Shown here: piece by piece, positions 27,082-37,599 of the stretch
How the letters are laid out: every line of letters starts with the position of its first letter
Numbering within the stretch: the stretch's first letter is position 1
Assembly: GCA_902513495.1 (NCBI GenBank)
Contig: CABXNH010000009.1
Location: 1 to 37,647 of the forward strand
Reading direction: 5' to 3'
From: an uncultured Gammaproteobacteria bacterium
GTDB lineage: Bacteria; Pseudomonadota; Gammaproteobacteria; PS1; Pseudothioglobaceae
Length of the DNA: 37,647 bases
Made by a program: the position numbers and the translations under genes
Notes under the pieces: model-generated
Seen by the model: only the letters and a program-made list of their open reading frames with translations
What the model was told of the DNA's origin: nothing
Databases searched by the model: none

Positions 27082-29748
27082 ATGAGTATTATAAATAATG
27101 TTTTATCAAAAGTTTTAGGGTCACACAATGATCGGCTAATTAAAAAGTACAATAGCCAGGTCAACAAGATCAATTCGCTGGAAGAGCATATGCGGTCGTT
27201 GAGTGATAGTGATTTGTCATCTATGACTGAACAGCTCAAAACCAGAATTAAGGATGACGAGCCTTTGGAGAGCGTTTTGCCAGAAGCGTTCGCAGTGGTC
27301 AGGGAAGCAAGCCAAAGAACACTTGGCCTTAGACATTATGATGTCCAGCTTATTGGCGGCATGGTTCTTAATGAAGGCAGCATTTCAGAGATGGGCACTG
27401 GCGAGGGAAAGACGCTTGTTGCAACACTTCCTGCCTACTTAAATGCAATCAGTGGAAAGCGAGTCCATATCGTCACCGTTAATGACTACTTAGCTTCCAG
27501 AGACGCTGAATGGATGGGCAAAATCTTTTCTTGTTTGGGCCTTAGTGTTGGAACTTCTGTTTCAGGAATGTCCGGAGAAGAAAAACAAAAGGCATATTCA
27601 TGTGATATAACTTATGCAACAAACAACGAGCTTGGTTTTGACTATCTTCGAGATAACATGGCTTTTTCTCAAGAACAAAAAATGCAGAAAGAGCTTTCCT
27701 TTGCAATTGTTGACGAGGTTGACTCAATTCTAATTGACGAGGCAAGAACACCATTAGTAATCTCTGGACCCAGTGGAGATCATTCACAGGTATACAGGGC
27801 TATTAATAAAATGATTCCTAGTTTTACGCTTCAAACCGAAAAAGGTGAAGGAAAAGAAGTCGAGATTCTAGTCCCTGGAGACTATACCGTTGATGAGAAG
27901 CATAAGCAGGTGTTTTTAAGTGACGATGGGCACATTAAAGCTGAAGATATGCTCATAGAGGCCGGAGCTCTGCAAGAAGGGTCTAGCCTTTATGATGCAA
28001 GCAACATTATTTTACTACAGCACCTAATTTCTGGCCTTAGGGCGCACGTCTTATTTCAAAAAAATGTAGACTACATTGTAAAGAATGATGACGTTGTTAT
28101 TGTTGACGAGTTTACGGGTAGAACAATGGAGGGCAGAAGGTGGTCTGAGGGCCTTCATCAGGCGATAGAGGCAAAAGAAAATGTAAGCATTAAGCAAGAA
28201 AATCAAACTTTAGCTTCAATCACCTATCAAAACTATTTTAGACTTTACGAGAAGCTTTCTGGCATGACAGGAACTGCAGAGACGGAAGCTGCAGAGCTTC
28301 AAGATATTTATGGTTTGGAGGTAGTTGTTGTACCCCCAAACACAAAGTCTGCCCGAGCAGATCACTCAGATCTAATTTATGGGACAATGGATGAAAAGCT
28401 TGATGCAGTGGTTAAAGACATTCAGGACTGTCAAAAGAGAAAGCAGCCTGTTCTTGTTGGTACCAACAGTATTGAAAGTTCTGAAAGTGTGTCCGTTTTA
28501 CTTAAGAAGCACAAAATTAAACATGAAGTTCTTAACGCAAAACAGCACGAGCGTGAGGCTGAGATTGTTGCCAATGCAGGCGCCCCAGGGGCTGTCACAA
28601 TTTCAACAAATATGGCTGGACGCGGAACGGATATTGTTTTAGGCGGAAGGCTAGTTGATGGCGCCAGTGAGACCGAAAAGAGTGCTTGGAAAGATAAACA
28701 CAATGCTGTTATTGATTCAGGAGGCCTTCATATTGTTGGAACTGAACGAAACGAATCGCGAAGAGTCGATAATCAGCTTAGAGGGCGTGCTGGAAGACAG
28801 GGAGACGTTGGTTCGACTCGATTCTATTTGTCTTTAGAAGACAGTTTGATGAAGATATTTGCTTCTGAAAAAACTGCAAGCATGATGAAGAAGCTTGGGA
28901 TGAAAGAAGGAGAAGCCCTTGAACATAGCTGGCTAAACAAAACAATCGCTAATGCTCAGAAAAAAGTTGAAGGAATGCACTATGATGCTAGAAAGCACCT
29001 TCTAGAATATGATGATGTTGCTAACGATCAAAGGAAAGTAGTCTATGAGCTAAGGGATGAGCTCATGGGAACTGAAGATGTTAAAGTTCGTTATGAAACA
29101 ATCAGAGACGATGTTATTGGTGATCTTTTTGCGGCACACATATCGCCAAAAGTTCTCGAAGAAGATTGGGATGTTGAGGGCCTACAAAGCACTTTGTTTA
29201 AATCTTATGGAACCGACATACCTCTTCAGGGCATGATTGATGAAGGGATGGATGTAGATGAAATTCTAACCATGATTCAACAAGGCTTTCTCAAGTCTCA
29301 CGAAGTCAAGGAAAAAAATCTCGGTGTTGAGATGATGAGAACGTTTGAAAAGGCGGTTATGTTAAGAGCGCTTGATCACCATTGGAAGGAGCATTTAGCC
29401 ATTATGGACCAGCTTCGACAAAGCGTCAATTTGCGTGCAGTGGGGCAAAAAAACCCAATTCAGGAGTTTAAGCGTGAGTCTTTTTCTATGTTTACTGAGC
29501 TTCTCGATACCATAAATATTGAAATTGTTCAGGCGCTTTGTAGCGTTAACCTTGAGCAGGTTAGTACAAAGCAACAAGAGATTCTCGAAGAGCGAGAGCA
29601 AGACGAAAAGCCAAAGCAAGCGCAAAGAAAGGTGGCGCCTCAACGAAGAGTAGCGCCATCAAAGCAACCAATGAGAAACTTGAAGGTTGGGAGAAATGAT
29701 CCATGCCCTTGTGGATCTGGAAAAAAATACAAGCAGTGCCATGGTTGA
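27082..29748 (+). CDS. secA: Protein translocase ATPase SecA
   Basis: An 888-residue SecA (E. coli 901). Walker A is GTGEGKT at 105-111; the Walker B region reads [20 protein letters not shown]; the second motor domain has [14 protein letters not shown] and [11 protein letters not shown]. The C-terminus ends in a zinc finger ([14 protein letters not shown]) that binds SecB or phospholipid. It drives secreted proteins through SecYEG. I start at 27082 ([18 protein letters not shown]), which matches relatives; the longer frame from 26977 would overlap dciA. No Shine-Dalgarno is visible. pyrC follows 36 bases later. Confidence 0.98.
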   Translation: MSIINNVLSKVLGSHNDRLIKKYNSQVNKINSLEEHMRSLSDSDLSSMTEQLKTRIKDDEPLESVLPEAFAVVREASQRTLGLRHYDVQLIGGMVLNEGSISEMGTGEGKTLVATLPAYLNAISGKRVHIVTVNDYLASRDAEWMGKIFSCLGLSVGTSVSGMSGEEKQKAYSCDITYATNNELGFDYLRDNMAFSQEQKMQKELSFAIVDEVDSILIDEARTPLVISGPSGDHSQVYRAINKMIPSFTLQTEKGEGKEVEILVPGDYTVDEKHKQVFLSDDGHIKAEDMLIEAGALQEGSSLYDASNIILLQHLISGLRAHVLFQKNVDYIVKNDDVVIVDEFTGRTMEGRRWSEGLHQAIEAKENVSIKQENQTLASITYQNYFRLYEKLSGMTGTAETEAAELQDIYGLEVVVVPPNTKSARADHSDLIYGTMDEKLDAVVKDIQDCQKRKQPVLVGTNSIESSESVSVLLKKHKIKHEVLNAKQHEREAEIVANAGAPGAVTISTNMAGRGTDIVLGGRLVDGASETEKSAWKDKHNAVIDSGGLHIVGTERNESRRVDNQLRGRAGRQGDVGSTRFYLSLEDSLMKIFASEKTASMMKKLGMKEGEALEHSWLNKTIANAQKKVEGMHYDARKHLLEYDDVANDQRKVVYELRDELMGTEDVKVRYETIRDDVIGDLFAAHISPKVLEEDWDVEGLQSTLFKSYGTDIPLQGMIDEGMDVDEILTMIQQGFLKSHEVKEKNLGVEMMRTFEKAVMLRALDHHWKEHLAIMDQLRQSVNLRAVGQKNPIQEFKRESFSMFTELLDTINIEIVQALCSVNLEQVSTKQQEILEEREQDEKPKQAQRKVAPQRRVAPSKQPMRNLKVGRNDPCPCGSGKKYKQCHG

Positions 29749-29784
29749 CACCCATTCTATTTCGATGCAAAGCCCAATATTAAA

Positions 29785-30822
29785 GTGAAGCAATTAACCA
29801 TTACCAAACCCGATGACTGGCATTTGCACTTGAGGGAAGGGCTTGAAATGAGCTCAGTTGTTGGAATGACAGCAAAGCAAATGGGCAGGGCCATTATTAT
29901 GCCGAACCTATCTCCGCCCGTAAGAACATCAGAGCAAGCTTTGAAGTACCGAAAGGAGATCATGCAAGCACTCCCCAACAATGCCAGCTTTAATCCTCTG
30001 ATGACTCTGTATTTAACAGACAGCACTACCCAGCAAGATATAATCAATGCTAGCAATCAAGATCATGTATATGCTGTAAAGCTTTACCCTTATGGCGCTA
30101 CAACAAATTCGGATAGCGGCGTTACAAGCCTTCCAAAAGCCTACACTGCTCTGGAACAAATGCAAAAAGAAAAGATGCCGCTTCTTGTTCATGGAGAAGT
30201 TACAGAGGGCAGTGTAGATATTTTTGATAGAGAGAGTGTTTTTATAGACTCTGTCCTTAGTCCTTTAGTTGAAAATTTTCCAGATCTTAAAATTGTTTTG
30301 GAGCATATCACAACTAAAGAGGCTGTTGATTTTGTAAGCCAAGGTAGTTCAAATATTGCTGCAACAATAACACCTCATCACCTCCTTTCAAACAGAAACG
30401 AGATGCTTGTTGGCGGTATCAAGCCACACTTCTACTGTTTGCCTGTGTTAAAAAGAAGAGAGCCTCATCAAAAAGCTCTTATTGCAGCAGCCACTTCGGG
30501 GAATTCAAAATTTTTCTTAGGAACTGACTCGGCTCCGCACGACAAAAACCAAAAAGAGTCGGCGTGTGGATGCGCCGGAGTCTTTAGTGCACATGCGGCT
30601 ATTGAGCTCTATGCAGAGGCTTTTGATAAGGCTAATAAAGTTGATAGGCTAGAAGGGTTTGCCTCTCATTTTGGCCCTGATTTTTATGGCCTTCCAAGGA
30701 ATGCCATAAAAATAACACTGGAAAAAGCTCCATGGGAAGTTCCTGAAAGCTATGACTTTTCAAGCTCTACAGTGATTCCCTTTTATGCTGGGAAGGGGCT
30801 TTCTTGGAAGTTAAAGGCTTAA
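29785..30822 (+). CDS. pyrC: Dihydroorotase
   Basis: A 345-residue amidohydrolase of the E. coli PyrC type (348). The metal-binding [10 protein letters not shown] gives His13 and His15; the carbamylated lysine is Lys99 in [25 protein letters not shown] and LGTDSAPH supply the other ligands. It closes carbamoyl-aspartate to dihydroorotate, the step before the dihydroorotate dehydrogenase also encoded here. The start is a GTG at 29785; there is no ATG upstream in frame and no clear ribosome site. Its stop overlaps the stop of the convergent ribF by the shared TTAA. Confidence 0.96.
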   Translation: MKQLTITKPDDWHLHLREGLEMSSVVGMTAKQMGRAIIMPNLSPPVRTSEQALKYRKEIMQALPNNASFNPLMTLYLTDSTTQQDIINASNQDHVYAVKLYPYGATTNSDSGVTSLPKAYTALEQMQKEKMPLLVHGEVTEGSVDIFDRESVFIDSVLSPLVENFPDLKIVLEHITTKEAVDFVSQGSSNIAATITPHHLLSNRNEMLVGGIKPHFYCLPVLKRREPHQKALIAAATSGNSKFFLGTDSAPHDKNQKESACGCAGVFSAHAAIELYAEAFDKANKVDRLEGFASHFGPDFYGLPRNAIKITLEKAPWEVPESYDFSSSTVIPFYAGKGLSWKLKA

Positions 30823-31742
30823 GAAATATTGCTTTGAAAGAAGAGCCTGCTTTTTTCGACATCTTTTTTGATTTGTTTTTTCAGCGCTTCAAATGACTCA
30901 AATTTTTCCTCTTCGCGACACTTCTGCTTAAAGATTATGGTTACATATTCACCATAAATCTCTTTGTTAAAATCAAATATAAAAACCTCTAAAAGGGTTT
31001 TGCTGCCCCCAAGCGTTGGCCTTTTGCCAACATTACATACGCCGTTATATGTTTTTGACTTAAGCTGGATAAGAACACTATAAACGCCCAAAACCGGGCT
31101 TAATTTTCTATGAATACTTATGTTTGCAGTGGGAAACCCGATTGTCCTGCCCAGTTTTTCTCCGTGCGCAACTTTTCCGCTAATTGAAAAGGGTCTTCCA
31201 AGAAACTTTTCAGCGCTGATGAAGTTTCCCTCAGAAAGAAGGCCTCTAACTCCAGAGCTGCTGACACGGCGCCCATCAAGAAGAACGCTGTTTATTTTTT
31301 CAATAGTAAAGTTGTTTTCATCAGAGGCATTCTTTAGCATTGAAAAGTCGCCAAGACGATCCTTTCCAAAACGAAAATCATCGCCAATAAAGCAATGCTT
31401 AATCCCAATTTTTTGTACAAGAATTTGATTAATAAAAGAGGCCGCTGAAATCTCAGAAAAGCTTTTATTAAACCTGACCAAAAGATGCTTGTCTACCCCT
31501 AGAGATTTTAGAAATAAATGCTTATCCCTAAAACTGCTAAGCCTTGCTTTTGGCCTTCCAAAGAATGTTTCGGGGGTTACTGAAAAAGAGATGACAAGAG
31601 ATGGCAGACCCATCTTTTTTGACTTAGAGACAAGCTTTATTAATAGCTCTTGATGGCCAAGATGGACGCCATCAAAGTTTCCAATGGTAAGAACACAGCC
31701 AGGCTGTTTTTTTAGATTGTGAAGGCCTCTTATCAATTCCAT
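30819..31742 (-). CDS. ribF: Bifunctional riboflavin kinase / FAD synthetase
   Basis: A 307-residue enzyme. The N-terminal adenylyltransferase has [13 protein letters not shown] (the nucleotidyltransferase signature), FFGRPKARL, and [29 protein letters not shown] carries the second signature. The C-terminal kinase has [20 protein letters not shown] and [12 protein letters not shown]. It makes FMN and then FAD, cofactors for the flavoproteins in this window. It is the last gene of the purC-to-ribF group, 39 bases after mutY, and its stop overlaps pyrC. Confidence 0.97.
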   Translation of the reverse strand: MELIRGLHNLKKQPGCVLTIGNFDGVHLGHQELLIKLVSKSKKMGLPSLVISFSVTPETFFGRPKARLSSFRDKHLFLKSLGVDKHLLVRFNKSFSEISAASFINQILVQKIGIKHCFIGDDFRFGKDRLGDFSMLKNASDENNFTIEKINSVLLDGRRVSSSGVRGLLSEGNFISAEKFLGRPFSISGKVAHGEKLGRTIGFPTANISIHRKLSPVLGVYSVLIQLKSKTYNGVCNVGKRPTLGGSKTLLEVFIFDFNKEIYGEYVTIIFKQKCREEEKFESFEALKKQIKKDVEKSRLFFQSNIS

Positions 31743-31781
31743 GTTTCTATTTTACTTATTAGATTGTTTTTTATTAAACAA

Positions 31782-32798
31782 TTAAAGCTCCTGAAGCATC
31801 TTTTTGACTGGCGCAGGAACGCCCAAAGATAAGCTGCTCGCACTAAAATAATTGATTGATCCTCCAGGCGAGCGAATCAAAATCGGGTTGATCCACAAAG
31901 TAAAATGAGTAAAGACATGCTTAAATTTAGGAAGTGACATGATAATCTTTGCGTTTTCATTATGTCGGAGAACTTCTAAATCGATTGTCTCATCGTTGTC
32001 TTCACACTCTTCAAAGCTCCATAGTCCGCCCCATATTCCTTTGTTGGGTCTTTTTTTGAGAAAAACTTCTTGCTTTTCGTTTTGAAATATTAGAAAGGCT
32101 ATATTTTTTTTTGATACCCTTTGTTTTTTAGTTTTTTTGTGTGGGAAAATATTTTGCTCTTTGGCGAGAAAAGCCTCACAATGCTCGGCTATTGGGCAAT
32201 TGTCACACAGTGGATTTTTTGGCGTACAGATGGTTGCGCCAATATCCATCATCGCCTGAGTATATTCAGCATTTTTAGTTTGGGGCGTATGCTGTTTTGC
32301 TAAGCGCCATAATTCTTTCATAACTAAGCTCGATGAGTAGTGGCCTTCTACCTTGTGATATCTTGAGAGTGTTCTTTTCACGTTGCCATCCAGAATTGGA
32401 GCTGAAATGCCGCCTCCTAAAGACAAGATAGCGCCAGCAGTTGAGGGGCCAATGCCAGGAAACGCGACAATCGCAGCATATGTTTTTGGAAAGATTCCGT
32501 TATATTCAGAGACCACAATTTTTGCCGTTTTATGTAAATTGCGTGCGCGACTATAATATCCAAGACCTGCCCATTTTGACATCACCTGATCTTCTTTTGC
32601 GCTTGCAAGAGCCTCTATATCTGGAAAAGTTGTTATAAACCTATTAAAGTAGTCAATGACTGTAATGACTTGTGTTTGTTGAAGCATGACTTCTGAGAGC
32701 CAAATGTGATAAACGTTAGGCGGGCTCGATTGCCATGGAAGGTTTTTTCTTCCATTGTTCTTAAACCAATGAAGCAGGTCTCTTGCTAGCTCTGTCAC
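31782..32798 (-). CDS. mutY: A/G-specific adenine glycosylase MutY
   Basis: A 338-residue repair enzyme. It has the catalytic Glu in EVMLQQTQVITVIDYFNRF, the HhH segment FPGIGPSTAGAILSL, the catalytic Asp in PILDGNVKRTLSRY, and a 4Fe-4S loop CTPKNPLCDNCPIAEHC (Cys spacing 6-2-5). The C-terminal NUDIX-like domain that reads 8-oxoG is present (FLKKRPNKGIWGGLWSFEE). It removes adenine paired with 8-oxoguanine. It starts 2 bases after the metA stop. Confidence 0.97.
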   Translation of the reverse strand: MTELARDLLHWFKNNGRKNLPWQSSPPNVYHIWLSEVMLQQTQVITVIDYFNRFITTFPDIEALASAKEDQVMSKWAGLGYYSRARNLHKTAKIVVSEYNGIFPKTYAAIVAFPGIGPSTAGAILSLGGGISAPILDGNVKRTLSRYHKVEGHYSSSLVMKELWRLAKQHTPQTKNAEYTQAMMDIGATICTPKNPLCDNCPIAEHCEAFLAKEQNIFPHKKTKKQRVSKKNIAFLIFQNEKQEVFLKKRPNKGIWGGLWSFEECEDNDETIDLEVLRHNENAKIIMSLPKFKHVFTHFTLWINPILIRSPGGSINYFSASSLSLGVPAPVKKMLQEL

Positions 32799-32800
32799 TT

Positions 32801-33853
32801 TTATAAACCAAGCGGATTTTGTGGGTCTACTGACTCCATAAATGGCAACTTAATATCTTCATTGGTTACCTGATAAAAGCAACCAATCCAATTATTGATA
32901 ATTGCACTGGCGCTATCATGCCAGGTGTTATCAAGGGTTTTCATGATAAGCTTCTCAGGAAAGTCTTTTATTGTAGCCGACTTAGCATGGAGTCGAGTTT
33001 TATATTCCTCTAAAATTGCACAGCATTGCGGCGAAAGATAGTTAGCAGGAAACGGTGGATAATCTGAACGACCCCCCTCTAAGTAAAGAGCAACTTCTCT
33101 TTTCAGCTCTTTTAAAAGACTAATGGAATCATATTCTGGATGTCCTTGGAAGAAAACAATACGGAATAAGTCCGGGCTTACTGCCAAATGAACTCCAATT
33201 TTGCTAGCAGCCAAAACCCTAATGTTTGCATCTTCAAACTGAGACCTTGAAATCTCATTGAAGCGAGAGTGTGGAACGTCAAACCGGGTATTCACCCCTT
33301 TGACTAAGGGGTGTGTTCGATCAGTGACCTGATGCGGGAAAACGCCCCAGTGCTTTTTGCCAAGCGACTTTCTTTTTTGTGCATATTTAAACTCTAATAC
33401 AGCATGAGTTGCGAGGCATGAGCACAAAGTTGAGGTCACGTTTTCATAGGACCAGTCAACCACCTCACGAAGCTCTTTATAAAAAGGTGCTAGTTGAAGG
33501 TCAGGATCAGTAACATTTGCTCCAGTAATAATAAGCGCGTCAAGGCCCTGTAGTTTAATTTCATCAAAACTTTTATAATGGCTTTTGATGTGTTCAGTTG
33601 CTTTTTTGCCTCGCTTAATGCTGGAGAGTGAAAACGGATGTATGTAGAGTTGAGCCACCTGATTGGAGCGACCAATCAACCTAAAAAACTGTCTTTCCGT
33701 AGCTTCAAGTGCAGAGTCAGGCATCATGTTTAGTAGGCCAATATGAAGAGCTCTAATGGCCTGGTGAGAAGCTCTTTCTTCAGATAGTATTGTTTCTCCT
33801 TGTTTTTCAAGGCGTTCAAATGAAGGCAGATTAGAGTGTGCTATGAGAGGCAT
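32801..33853 (-). CDS. metA: Homoserine O-succinyltransferase (MetA family)
   Basis: A 350-residue class-I-amidotransferase-like acyltransferase. Conserved segments are HIGLLNMMPDSALEATERQF, ALIITGANV, TSTLCSCLATHAVLEF with the catalytic nucleophile probably Cys146, and FDVPHSRFNEI with the catalytic His. NWIGCFYQVT is near the end. It activates homoserine, the first committed step of methionine synthesis. The sequence is of the form seen in Thiobacillus-like proteobacteria. Acyl choice (succinyl or acetyl) cannot be settled by eye. It sits 4 bases after the P-loop ATPase gene and 2 bases before mutY. Confidence 0.93.
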   Translation of the reverse strand: MPLIAHSNLPSFERLEKQGETILSEERASHQAIRALHIGLLNMMPDSALEATERQFFRLIGRSNQVAQLYIHPFSLSSIKRGKKATEHIKSHYKSFDEIKLQGLDALIITGANVTDPDLQLAPFYKELREVVDWSYENVTSTLCSCLATHAVLEFKYAQKRKSLGKKHWGVFPHQVTDRTHPLVKGVNTRFDVPHSRFNEISRSQFEDANIRVLAASKIGVHLAVSPDLFRIVFFQGHPEYDSISLLKELKREVALYLEGGRSDYPPFPANYLSPQCCAILEEYKTRLHAKSATIKDFPEKLIMKTLDNTWHDSASAIINNWIGCFYQVTNEDIKLPFMESVDPQNPLGL

Positions 33854-33857
33854 AGTT

Positions 33858-34688
33858 TCAGAGTGCGCTAGAGATTAAATTAATAACATCATTTGCAGAG
33901 TGGCAACTATGAAGATCGTCGCTTTGAATTGTGCAGCCATATTTATTTGCGATCGCTTCGTATTTTTTTAGCCTATCGTCTATCAGTTTGGGAAAAACCC
34001 AGCTTACAAAATCATCAGGACTTACTTGGGCTGCGTAATCTAAAGTATTTTCAGTTAGGTAGGTGCGAATGGATTTCTCAAAAAAAAGAGAGCTGTAATA
34101 CATTGGCTTTGGGCGCTTCTTTGCACGTTCAATTAGAATGCGTTCGTTCTTTTTGTTGGTCTGTATGTAAACGATTAGACTATTTTCCGAGAGAAGTTTG
34201 TATAGTTCTGGGTCTTCTAACTCACAAAGGCTGCCCCCAGCATCATTTATAAAATGACTGAATCCTTCTGATTGGGACTTTTTAATAAAATCGGGCACTT
34301 CGTACATTGTCTTTTTTTCAGCTTCAAAAAAAAGACTTTGGCGACGAATAAATTCATCTAAAGGAAGACCTCCTTCTTCAGGGTTGCCAACCTTTCCTAA
34401 GAAGGCTGAGATGGGCTCTAGGTTGTCAAAGCTTACTTGGCTGTTAACGCTGATAGATTGATTATCTAAAAGCGTCTTTAGCCAGGCATCAGTTTTCATT
34501 TTGTCGGCAATATTTGCAATAATAGCATCTTTAAGATGGGTTGCACCAATCCTATAATCGCCAGAAAAATGAAACCATCCTCCATTTTCGCCAATGAGTT
34601 TTGCGAGACGAGTTTTGCCAACACCTGACATGCCTAAGAGCGTAATACACTTATGTTTTTGATTTATAAATTGTTCTGCAGATATCAT
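33858..34688 (-). CDS. Uncharacterised P-loop ATPase/kinase-like protein
   Basis: A 276-residue soluble protein that I can place only as a P-loop NTPase. Walker A is GMSGVGKT at residues 19-26. Next come FHFSGDYRIGATHL, an Asp-containing segment placed like the substrate loop of small-molecule kinases, then SFDNLEPISAFLGK, EEGGLPLDEFIRRQ, INDAGGSLCEL (possible Walker B) and AKKRPKPMYYSSLFFE. I remember close relatives in alpha- and gammaproteobacteria named only ATPase. Its ATG overlaps the alaC stop by one base (TAATG) and metA follows after 4 bases, so it is translated with amino-acid enzymes. A role as a metabolite kinase is a guess; the substrate is unknown. Confidence 0.85.
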   Translation of the reverse strand: MISAEQFINQKHKCITLLGMSGVGKTRLAKLIGENGGWFHFSGDYRIGATHLKDAIIANIADKMKTDAWLKTLLDNQSISVNSQVSFDNLEPISAFLGKVGNPEEGGLPLDEFIRRQSLFFEAEKKTMYEVPDFIKKSQSEGFSHFINDAGGSLCELEDPELYKLLSENSLIVYIQTNKKNERILIERAKKRPKPMYYSSLFFEKSIRTYLTENTLDYAAQVSPDDFVSWVFPKLIDDRLKKYEAIANKYGCTIQSDDLHSCHSANDVINLISSAL

Positions 34689-35875
34689 TATAAAAGACCG
34701 TCTTCTTTGAACATGTTTCTAATGCCTCTAATGGCTTGCCGAATCCTATGTTCATTCTCAATAAGACAGATGCGAACATATTCATCGCCATAGCTGCCAA
34801 ACCCAATTCCAGGAGAAACACCAACCTTAGCGCGATTAATCAGCTCTTTGCTGAACTCAAGTGAGCCCATTTCCTTATAGTGCTCTGGAATCTTTGCCCA
34901 TACAAACATCGTTGCTCTTGGTATTTCAACTTTCCAGCCAATGCTTTCAAGGCCAGAACAAAGGATATCACGCCTAGACTGATACATCGAACATATTTCT
35001 TTAACACAGTTCTGGTCTCCTTCCAGAGCCTCAATTGCGGCAACTTGAATTGGCGTAAATATACCATAGTCTAAATAAGACTTAATCTTTGTAAGCGCAG
35101 CAACTAAAGAGGGGTTTCCAACCATAAATCCAACTCTCCAGCCAGGCATATTATAGCTTTTAGACATTGAAAAGAACTCTACTGCAACTTCTTTGGCGCC
35201 TTCAACCTCAAAAATACTTGGCGCTTTGTATCCATCAAAAACAATATCAGCATATGCTAAATCCTGAATAACCCAAATTTGATTTTCTTTTGCAATTTTT
35301 ATAACACGCTCAAAAAACTCTAACTCAACACATTCAGACGTTGGGTTTGAGGGATAGTTTAGAACTATTGCTTTTGGTTTTGGCCAGGTGTTTTTGATTG
35401 CGCTTTCCAATTCCGAAAAAAAGTCATGTTCAGGCCCGCATGGAACAGAACGAATATCTGCGCCAGCAATTACAAAGCCATAGGGATGAATGGGGTAGGC
35501 TGGGCTCGGCACTAAAATAGTATCGCCCTTGCTCACAATCGCTTGAGCAAGGTTTGCAAGACCCTCTTTCGAGCCAAGAGTAACAATAGCCTCGGTTTCA
35601 GGGTCAAGATCTACATTGTATCTTTCTTTGTACCAATTCGTTATTGCTCGACGAAGACGCGGTATGCCACGAGAAGCTGAATAGCGATGCGTATCAGTTC
35701 GCTGAGCAACCTCAACTAGCTTGTCAACAATATGTTGAGGCGTGGGCTGATCAGGATTGCCCATTCCAAAGTCAATAATGTCCTCACCTTTGGAGCGAGC
35801 TTTTGCTTTTAGCCCATTGGTAATTGCAAAAACATAGGTTGGGAGTCTTTCAATTCTTGCAAAGTTTTCGTTCAT
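34688..35875 (-). CDS. alaC: Alanine-type aminotransferase AlaC (class I/II PLP enzyme)
   Basis: A 395-residue fold-type I aminotransferase (E. coli AlaC 412). It has [34 protein letters not shown], the PLP-contacting ALNYP-like [21 protein letters not shown], and the PLP lysine Lys239 in [17 protein letters not shown]. The C-terminal [15 protein letters not shown] has the carboxylate-binding Arg. AlaC transfers amino groups between glutamate and pyruvate. No Shine-Dalgarno is visible, and DUF2797 lies 11 bases upstream. The downstream ATPase overlaps its stop by one base. Confidence 0.93.
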   Translation of the reverse strand: MNENFARIERLPTYVFAITNGLKAKARSKGEDIIDFGMGNPDQPTPQHIVDKLVEVAQRTDTHRYSASRGIPRLRRAITNWYKERYNVDLDPETEAIVTLGSKEGLANLAQAIVSKGDTILVPSPAYPIHPYGFVIAGADIRSVPCGPEHDFFSELESAIKNTWPKPKAIVLNYPSNPTSECVELEFFERVIKIAKENQIWVIQDLAYADIVFDGYKAPSIFEVEGAKEVAVEFFSMSKSYNMPGWRVGFMVGNPSLVAALTKIKSYLDYGIFTPIQVAAIEALEGDQNCVKEICSMYQSRRDILCSGLESIGWKVEIPRATMFVWAKIPEHYKEMGSLEFSKELINRAKVGVSPGIGFGSYGDEYVRICLIENEHRIRQAIRGIRNMFKEDGLL

Positions 35876-35886
35876 TTTTAGATCAT

Positions 35887-36687
35887 TTAGCTGTCAAGCG
35901 CCAGATGGTATGAGCTGAACTTTCTAAGATTAAGCACGCCGCCATCTAGCAGTAAGTATTGTCCTTTAATTCCCTGCAAAACGCCAGAAATAGAGGGTGT
36001 TTTGTCAAAATTTAAGGAGACAATTTTTGTTGGGTATTTTAACACAGGGTAGCTAATATTTATTGTCTCGTCCTTAATAGGTATTGCCTGAAGCTCATGA
36101 ATTAGACTGGGTATTTCAGCTAAAAGCTCATTCCTTTTTAACTCTAGGTCAACATCCTCAACCTCGTTTTTAAGCATTGTGCGCCAGTTTGTTTTGTCAG
36201 CCACATAGGATTTAAGGGCTATCTCTATTTTTCCAGAATCAAGCCTTGTTTTGACCTCCAAAATTGGTAAAGCGCTCACTGCCCCTTGGTCTATCCACCT
36301 TCCAGGAGTATTTGTTTTTCTGGTAATTCCAACCTTTATTCCAGAAGAATTAGCAAGATAAACGACGTGTGAAGAAAAACAATTCGCAAGACCCCATTCA
36401 GGCTCTCGACAGGTCCCCAAGTGGTGATGGCAGGTTTCTGGCTTCATGATGCACATGTCACACCTGGCAAGAGAGCGAGCACATGGGAAGCAGTATCCTT
36501 GGGAGAAGCTTTTGTTGGTTCTATTGCCACAATTTGAGCATGTAATTCTTTGGCTGAAGGTCAACTCAATATGTTTGCCTACTAGAGCGTTCATGTCGAC
36601 AGTCTCGTTACCAACAGACAGACTATATCTTGCCTCTCCACCAGCTAGAGAGCTTTTCATCATGTTTATAGGCCCAGCTAGCTGCAT
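35887..36687 (-). CDS. DUF2797 protein, Cys-rich with a GIY-YIG-like segment
   Basis: A 266-residue protein. The N-terminal third is rich in metal-type ligands: Cys50/53, Cys66/69, Cys76/79, Cys86 with HHH at 87-89, Cys93 and Cys103, enough for two or more zinc sites. It is followed by [16 protein letters not shown] (108-123) and GRWIDQGA, resembling the start of GIY-YIG nuclease folds. The rest is helical with a short beta C-terminus. This order matches DUF2797. Function is unknown; nucleic-acid binding is inferred only from the zinc ribbon and GIY-YIG-like look. The ATG at 36687 overlaps the purC 3' end by 10 bases; ATGs at 36663 and 36660 are alternatives. Confidence 0.8.
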   Translation of the reverse strand: MQLAGPINMMKSSLAGGEARYSLSVGNETVDMNALVGKHIELTFSQRITCSNCGNRTNKSFSQGYCFPCARSLARCDMCIMKPETCHHHLGTCREPEWGLANCFSSHVVYLANSSGIKVGITRKTNTPGRWIDQGAVSALPILEVKTRLDSGKIEIALKSYVADKTNWRTMLKNEVEDVDLELKRNELLAEIPSLIHELQAIPIKDETINISYPVLKYPTKIVSLNFDKTPSISGVLQGIKGQYLLLDGGVLNLRKFSSYHLALDS

Positions 36688-37553
36688 AATATTGACTGAA
36701 TATCCTTATATTTACGAGCTGCTTGGCTCATGATCTTTTGGGGAATTATAGGCGCAGGAGGCGCCTTATTCCAGTCAAGCGTTTCAAGATAGTCCCTAAT
36801 AATTTGCTTGTCAAAGCTTTTTGGACTTGTTCCAGGAATATAGTCAGATAGCGACCAAAATCTTGAAGAGTCAGGCGTCAAAACTTCATCCATAAGGGTT
36901 AGCTGACTGCTTGAGTCAAGCCCAAATTCAAACTTCGTGTCAGCAATAATAATGCCTTTTTCTAGTGCAAGTTTTGACGCAAAGCTATAAATTTTTAGGC
37001 TTGCGTCTTTGACTTGTTTTGCGAGGTTGGCGCCTATTAGAGTCTCAACCTCTTCAAAAGAAATATTGGCATCATGCTCTCCAACTGCAGCCTTTGAGGA
37101 GGGCGTAAAGATTGATTTTTCAAGTCGTTCTGCCAATCTTAAGTTGGCAGGTAATGCAATACCACAAACGGACTGAGAGCCTTGGTACTCTTTCCATCCA
37201 GAGCCAATTATGTAGCCTCTAACGACTGCTTCAATAGGAAGGGGTTTAAGCTTTTTTACGACAACTGCCCTTCCTGAAAGCATCTTCACTTCTTCAGCTT
37301 TCAATACCTCATCAAGCCTTATTTGGGTTAGATGGTTTTGAACAATATGCTTGGTTTTGTCAAACCAGAAGTTTGCGATCTCTGTAAGGATTTTGCCTTT
37401 TCCCGCAATGGGCTGCTCAAAGATAACATCAAAAGCAGAGAGTCGGTCAGAGGCCACAATTAGCATATACTGATGATCAATATCATATATGTCTCTTACC
37501 TTTCCCTGATGAATAAGTGGCAAGGATAGGGCTGATTGAAAATGAGAGCTCAT
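36678..37553 (-). CDS. purC: SAICAR synthetase
   Basis: A 291-residue purine-synthesis enzyme. It has HQGKVRDIYDID (the nucleotide-binding glycine loop), VASDRLSAFDVIF, VVRGYIIGSGWKEYQ, IADTKFEFGLD and LMDEVLTPDSSRFW. The length and the C-terminal segment beyond 240 residues resemble the longer form found in yeast and some proteobacteria rather than the 237-residue E. coli form. It joins aspartate to CAIR using ATP. It is the first gene of the seven-gene minus-strand group, and DUF2797 overlaps it by 10 bases. No Shine-Dalgarno is seen. Confidence 0.96.
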   Translation of the reverse strand: MSSHFQSALSLPLIHQGKVRDIYDIDHQYMLIVASDRLSAFDVIFEQPIAGKGKILTEIANFWFDKTKHIVQNHLTQIRLDEVLKAEEVKMLSGRAVVVKKLKPLPIEAVVRGYIIGSGWKEYQGSQSVCGIALPANLRLAERLEKSIFTPSSKAAVGEHDANISFEEVETLIGANLAKQVKDASLKIYSFASKLALEKGIIIADTKFEFGLDSSSQLTLMDEVLTPDSSRFWSLSDYIPGTSPKSFDKQIIRDYLETLDWNKAPPAPIIPQKIMSQAARKYKDIQSILCS

Positions 37554-37570
37554 GTGGGCACTTTAATGGC

Positions 37571-37576
37571 AGTATA
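37571..37576 (-). promoter_or_regulatory. Possible -10 box upstream of purC
   Basis: TATACT on the minus strand, 17 bases before the purC ATG, without a good -35 hexamer. It would give a leader of about 10 nt. Weak evidence. Confidence 0.3.
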
Positions 37577-37599
37577 GCTCCATTTTAATCTATAGAGGT

